Source: Limnomonas spitsbergensis
Lineage: Eukaryota; Chlorophyta; Chlorophyceae; Chlamydomonadales
Direction: 5' to 3'
DNA length: 64,000 nucleotides
Assembly (NCBI GenBank): GCA_037349105.1
Contig: JAYJMM010000124.1
Span: 5,006,001-5,070,000 of the forward strand
This document shows positions 60,735 through 64,000 of the stretch, one piece after another. The notes beneath the pieces were generated by a model. That model did not search any database, was not told the DNA's origin, and was given only the letters and a program-made list of their open reading frames with translations. A program made the position numbers and the translations under genes. The stretch's first letter is position 1. The number at the start of each line of letters is the position of its first letter.

Positions 60735-62163
60735 GGAGCTTCACAGTCCGAGAGAGAGAGCTAGGACGGGTCGACTGTCGCTGGTTCGTAGTTTGCGATG
60801 CTGAGCACAGGATGGTATAGCTGGGGTGGGTTTTTCATGTTGGCTAGTATGTCTCATTTTTCATGTCAAGCCCAGGCCTGTGATGCGCGTTTCTCAGGCA
60901 TGGACTGAACTAGCGCTGAGGTGCCGCTCGAGTGCGCTTGGTTGTGAGACTCGCCGCAGTGCCCCTGTCTATGTCATGAGATGAGGTAGGCCTGTGCGGG
61001 GCAGTGCGCACCAGGGACTCAGGATTGAGTCCCCTAATTGCTTTTGTCGTCGATCAGAAGACAGTTATACAAACAGTTCAGTTACAGTTGAATCCTTAAC
61101 TTTGGTCTGCATATTAGGTATTACCTAGCAGTGGACCTGAACCTCATCGCGTGCTTTGGTGGTAATCTTCCTCTTGAATAATGGTGAATGGACATAGCTA
61201 TTTGTCAGGTATGTTTTGAAGACCTGGTGAGAGAGTTTTGCTATCTTGTTTCAGCCACCTTCTATCTTCTTCTGATTGTGGGTGCTGGGTAGTTATTCCT
61301 GTGCGCCGAAGTCGAGTTCTTTGGCTGGGTCTTCTGGCCTGTATTATGGGGTTCATTCTCATGCCACTACAACACGGTCGTCTGCTTGTAGAAAGTCCAG
61401 TCTGGGGGGGTCTCTGGTATTTTCTTGTTTGCTGTCATGAAGGGCTCAAATCTGTTTGCGGGCACCTATCCCATGCATCAAGTATTCAAGTGTGATGCTA
61501 CCCGGCACAAAAATGGCAATCGCTGTGTGGATTGCACACAGACAACCTGGTGACTTCAAAAACTTGACGGTTGCAGGCTGGCAACCTGATTTATGTGGGT
61601 TGCATAGAGGCTAGCGATACCTGCGTGGCCGTGTGTTTGACTCCGAGTAAAACCTGAGTTAAAGCTTCACTTGAATGTATCCAGTTGACTATCCTGTTTT
61701 TAATGATGGGTGAATTGCAGCCAGCGCCTGGACTAGTGATTATTTCAGGCCAGATCCAGCCACAAACAAGGCTTGAGGTTGAAACCTGTTCACGTTTTGC
61801 TAAGCCGATACATCTTGAATGAATCTGGACCGGTGGCGTCTGGTAGTTTGTCATAAACCACAAATGTTGCCCTGGCCCAGGAGGTCATGGCTAGAACCAG
61901 GCCCAGGAGGTGATGGCTGGAACCAGGCCCTATGTCTTCACGGAAGATAACTGAAACAGGTTGCCTGTTCAGGTCATAAACTACGCCCAGTTTGCGTCAA
62001 ACGCACTTTGGTTAATCATCATGGGCGGCAGACTTCATTTCCTCTGTGCCAAAGGTATGATGTGCACTGCCATGACTTTTGAGTGAATCGCTTAACCTCT
62101 GAGGCAGCTACTTCATCCACCCAAAGCTATGGCGTATCCCTCACTTCAAAATGGTGTTCATCT
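60735..62163. other. Convergent intergenic region
   Basis: Lies between the stop of the glycosylation gene and the stop of the minus-strand clamp gene. Includes a dispersed repeat at 61380-61500 shared with 1995-2130 and 15325-15395, and a short tandem duplication (AGGCCCAGGAGGT.ATGGCT) at 61873-61928. No gene recognised. Confidence 0.5.
61380..61500 (+). repeat. Dispersed repeat copy (family B)
   Basis: Contains GAAGGGCTCAAATCTGTTTG, CGGGCACCTATCCCATGCAT and CAAG. The reverse complement of 1995-2130 and the plus strand at 15325-15395 carry the same order of blocks. Confidence 0.6.
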
Positions 62164-64000
62164 TCAGGACCCCTCCTCAGCAGACACACGTCCCTCCTCC
62201 TCCTCCTCGTCATCAATGGCTGGAGCAATGAAGCACTGGCATGTAGCCCCACCAGCGATGGTGAAGACAGCACTGAGCGGTGCATTGGGACCCTGGCAAC
62301 ATTTACAACATTTCAAATGGTCAGCTACAAACAAACAATTACTGAAAGTGTTAGATTTACTGACAAAGGCAGCAGGCATGGCTGGAACAGTTTTAATGAA
62401 CATTGGTATGCCTATTCACCGTAGGCGGACTGTGTTTACCTAATATCTTAGCTCAGAAACCGACAATGAGGTGGGTGTTCAGCAATGCTCCTACCCTCAT
62501 TCCAGAAGTGCCAGGCAAGCAAGGAAAATGGAGCATGTGGCCTCACCATCTGCAGGAGCATTTCCGAGGCCTCCATGCTGAGCTTGTGCAGCTTCATCAG
62601 ATGTCTGACCACGAATGCCGCCCTGTAGCCCGTGTCACTGTCAGCATGTAGCGTCAGGCGCCTGCACTGTCCTGTTGCTCCGGGTGGGTCGCGCAACACC
62701 ACTTCAATCTGGGTGCTGGTAGTCAGGTTCCTGGCTTTGAACATGAGGGCTTGGCGGGTGATGAAGATTTCGACCGTTTCACACTCGGCTGACTTGAGAT
62801 CAGCAAGCACCTACAGCCACGATAACCAGATACACGGAGAAGGGCTCCTTAAAAGCCACCCTAATGACACGAGGCATGATTACAGTATGAGCGGAGCACG
62901 GGAGTGTCAGCAAGTATGCACAGTGGACAAACAGGAAGCAGTCACACTACTGAAACAGCAGCAGAAATGCATAGAGAACTACACAGCTGGCATGCGCACT
63001 GCACAAAACAGTTGGCAGGATGGCCATGATTGTGCAGAGGACAATATGCATTAGTCTAGAAGCGTAGGATATGAAGGTGATAGGTATATTCCTAATATTT
63101 GGCTGGGGATTGTCAGTGTTATGCCCAGATTTCGCCTGCCGGTATCCTCAGGCCTGACAATGCTCCTGTTTTCCCCACCTCAGCAATGGCTGTCGGTGTC
63201 GAAGCATGAGCTGAAACTGTAGGCATCAGCACATTGCACAGCAGAATTTCATGGATGATTATGACTCATTTAGTCATATATGCTGCTGCGTTTTGACGCC
63301 TGTTTCATGCTTTTCAATGTGCGACTCTTGAACTAGCTGCGACAACATGAGACAGGCAACGATATAAAACAGAGAATCAGGTCAAAATTCTAAGACCTGT
63401 GTATTTGAAGTCCCTGCCATCCACAAAAGTTTGATCTCCGGATGAGGGTGAGAAGAGGCCCATCTGATGCCTGGTGCTCTGCAGTGCGGCCAAAGGAGCA
63501 AGTATCGCGATCAATTTCTCACATTCAGTGATTCGTACCGAATGCATACATATGAAATTCCAGCCAGTGACATATGAAAAAATAGATGATATGATGCTCA
63601 CCTTGACGACCCCTGACACAGTTGCTCGCTTTGCCATGATAAGCAATGTGTCTGGTGAGTTGCGATCCACCATGAGGTGCAGGAGACTTGGCGCTTTCTT
63701 GTCTGATGCTGCATTAATTGCTTTTGCCAGCGTCTTCGGACAGAGCCAGAGCGCCATGTAGGTCGAAGAGCTGGGGATTGGGGACATGGTCATAGTATGA
63801 ACACCTGTCAGTGATGATCAATTGTTTTGACATTCATAATTTCTCCCTGACACGACATGAAATGCCCCTCACCAGTAGAAGGATGAGAACGTTTTTGAAT
63901 TTGAACCTGCAGGAAAAAATGCATCCACAAAACTACAGCGGGCTCCATCGACTGCTCTGCACTGAAGGCCCACAGCATAGTCCTCATTTGATACGTCCTT
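62164..64000 (-). CDS. Divergent PCNA-like sliding clamp, 5' end outside window
   Basis: Sliding clamps encircle DNA and tether polymerases. Minus-strand exons: 63873-64000 (partial), 63602-63770, an uncertain piece at about 63126-63216, 62547-62810, and 62164-62292 with the stop. Visible PCNA correspondences: GLQCRAVDGARCSFVDAFF (first-domain core strand); FYC formed across the first junction, followed by MALWLCPKTLAKAINA (the SMSKILK region); DRNSPDTLLIM; FQLMLRH; RIPAGEI (PSGEF position); VEIFITRQALMFKA; FVVRHLMKLHKLSMEASEML (the ALRYLNxFTKATPLS region); TIAGGATCQCFIAPAIDDEE (GHLKYYLAPKIDDEE position). Sequence identity to PCNA is low. The middle piece shows a frame break, so it may be a fast-evolving paralogue or a decaying gene. 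Confidence 0.62.

Overview
The window comes from a nuclear genome of a green alga (chlorophyte). Every confident gene is broken by many short, mostly GT-AG introns, and the proteins are of eukaryotic, often plant type: an N-terminally anchored plant-like diacylglycerol kinase and a GINT1-like glycosylation protein. One large satellite carries the plant/algal telomere heptamer TTTAGGG in each unit, and a RIB43A ciliary gene implies a flagellate stage. Gene density is low and repeats are abundant.

Layout. 1-8459: a decayed copy of the MCM6 5' region (180-485 and 5760-5868) is split by a DNA transposon of about 5.26 kb (494-5751) with inverted termini and a near-perfect 8-bp target duplication. 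8460-15197: MCM6 (15 exons, 871 aa). 17002-22325: DNA topoisomerase I (11 exons, 686 aa). 22925-25759: a U-box/WD40 protein (7 exons, 481 aa). 27637-29979: RIB43A (7 exons, 367 aa). 30900-32050: a decayed LINE. 32618-33411: mitochondrial-type 10 kDa chaperonin (3 exons, 100 aa). 36331-51906: diacylglycerol kinase (13 exons, about 1002 aa), swollen to 15.6 kb by tandem repeats in its introns. 51998-54466: a 31-bp G-rich minisatellite just past its stop. 56634-60734: a two-module membrane glycosylation protein (4 exons, 981 aa). 62164-64000, minus strand: a divergent PCNA-like sliding clamp, cut by the window edge. The seven complete exon models close in frame with consistent splice phases, which is the main support for them.

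The genes are not an operon or an obvious cluster. MCM6, TOP1 and the PCNA-like gene share a DNA-replication theme, but chance neighbourhood is the simplest reading.

The most unusual signal is structural. In four genes (MCM6, TOP1, U-box/WD40, DGK) introns contain diverged tandem copies of the neighbouring exon edge together with its splice site ('exon-edge echoes'). Counts range from 2-6 copies, as for the GGDGT catalytic exon of DGK, up to about 64 copies in a 70-bp satellite whose unit is the 3' end and donor of a DGK exon. Superimposed on this are a dispersed repeat found mostly in introns (about 14 copies), a MITE family, a short SINE-like repeat and LINE fragments.
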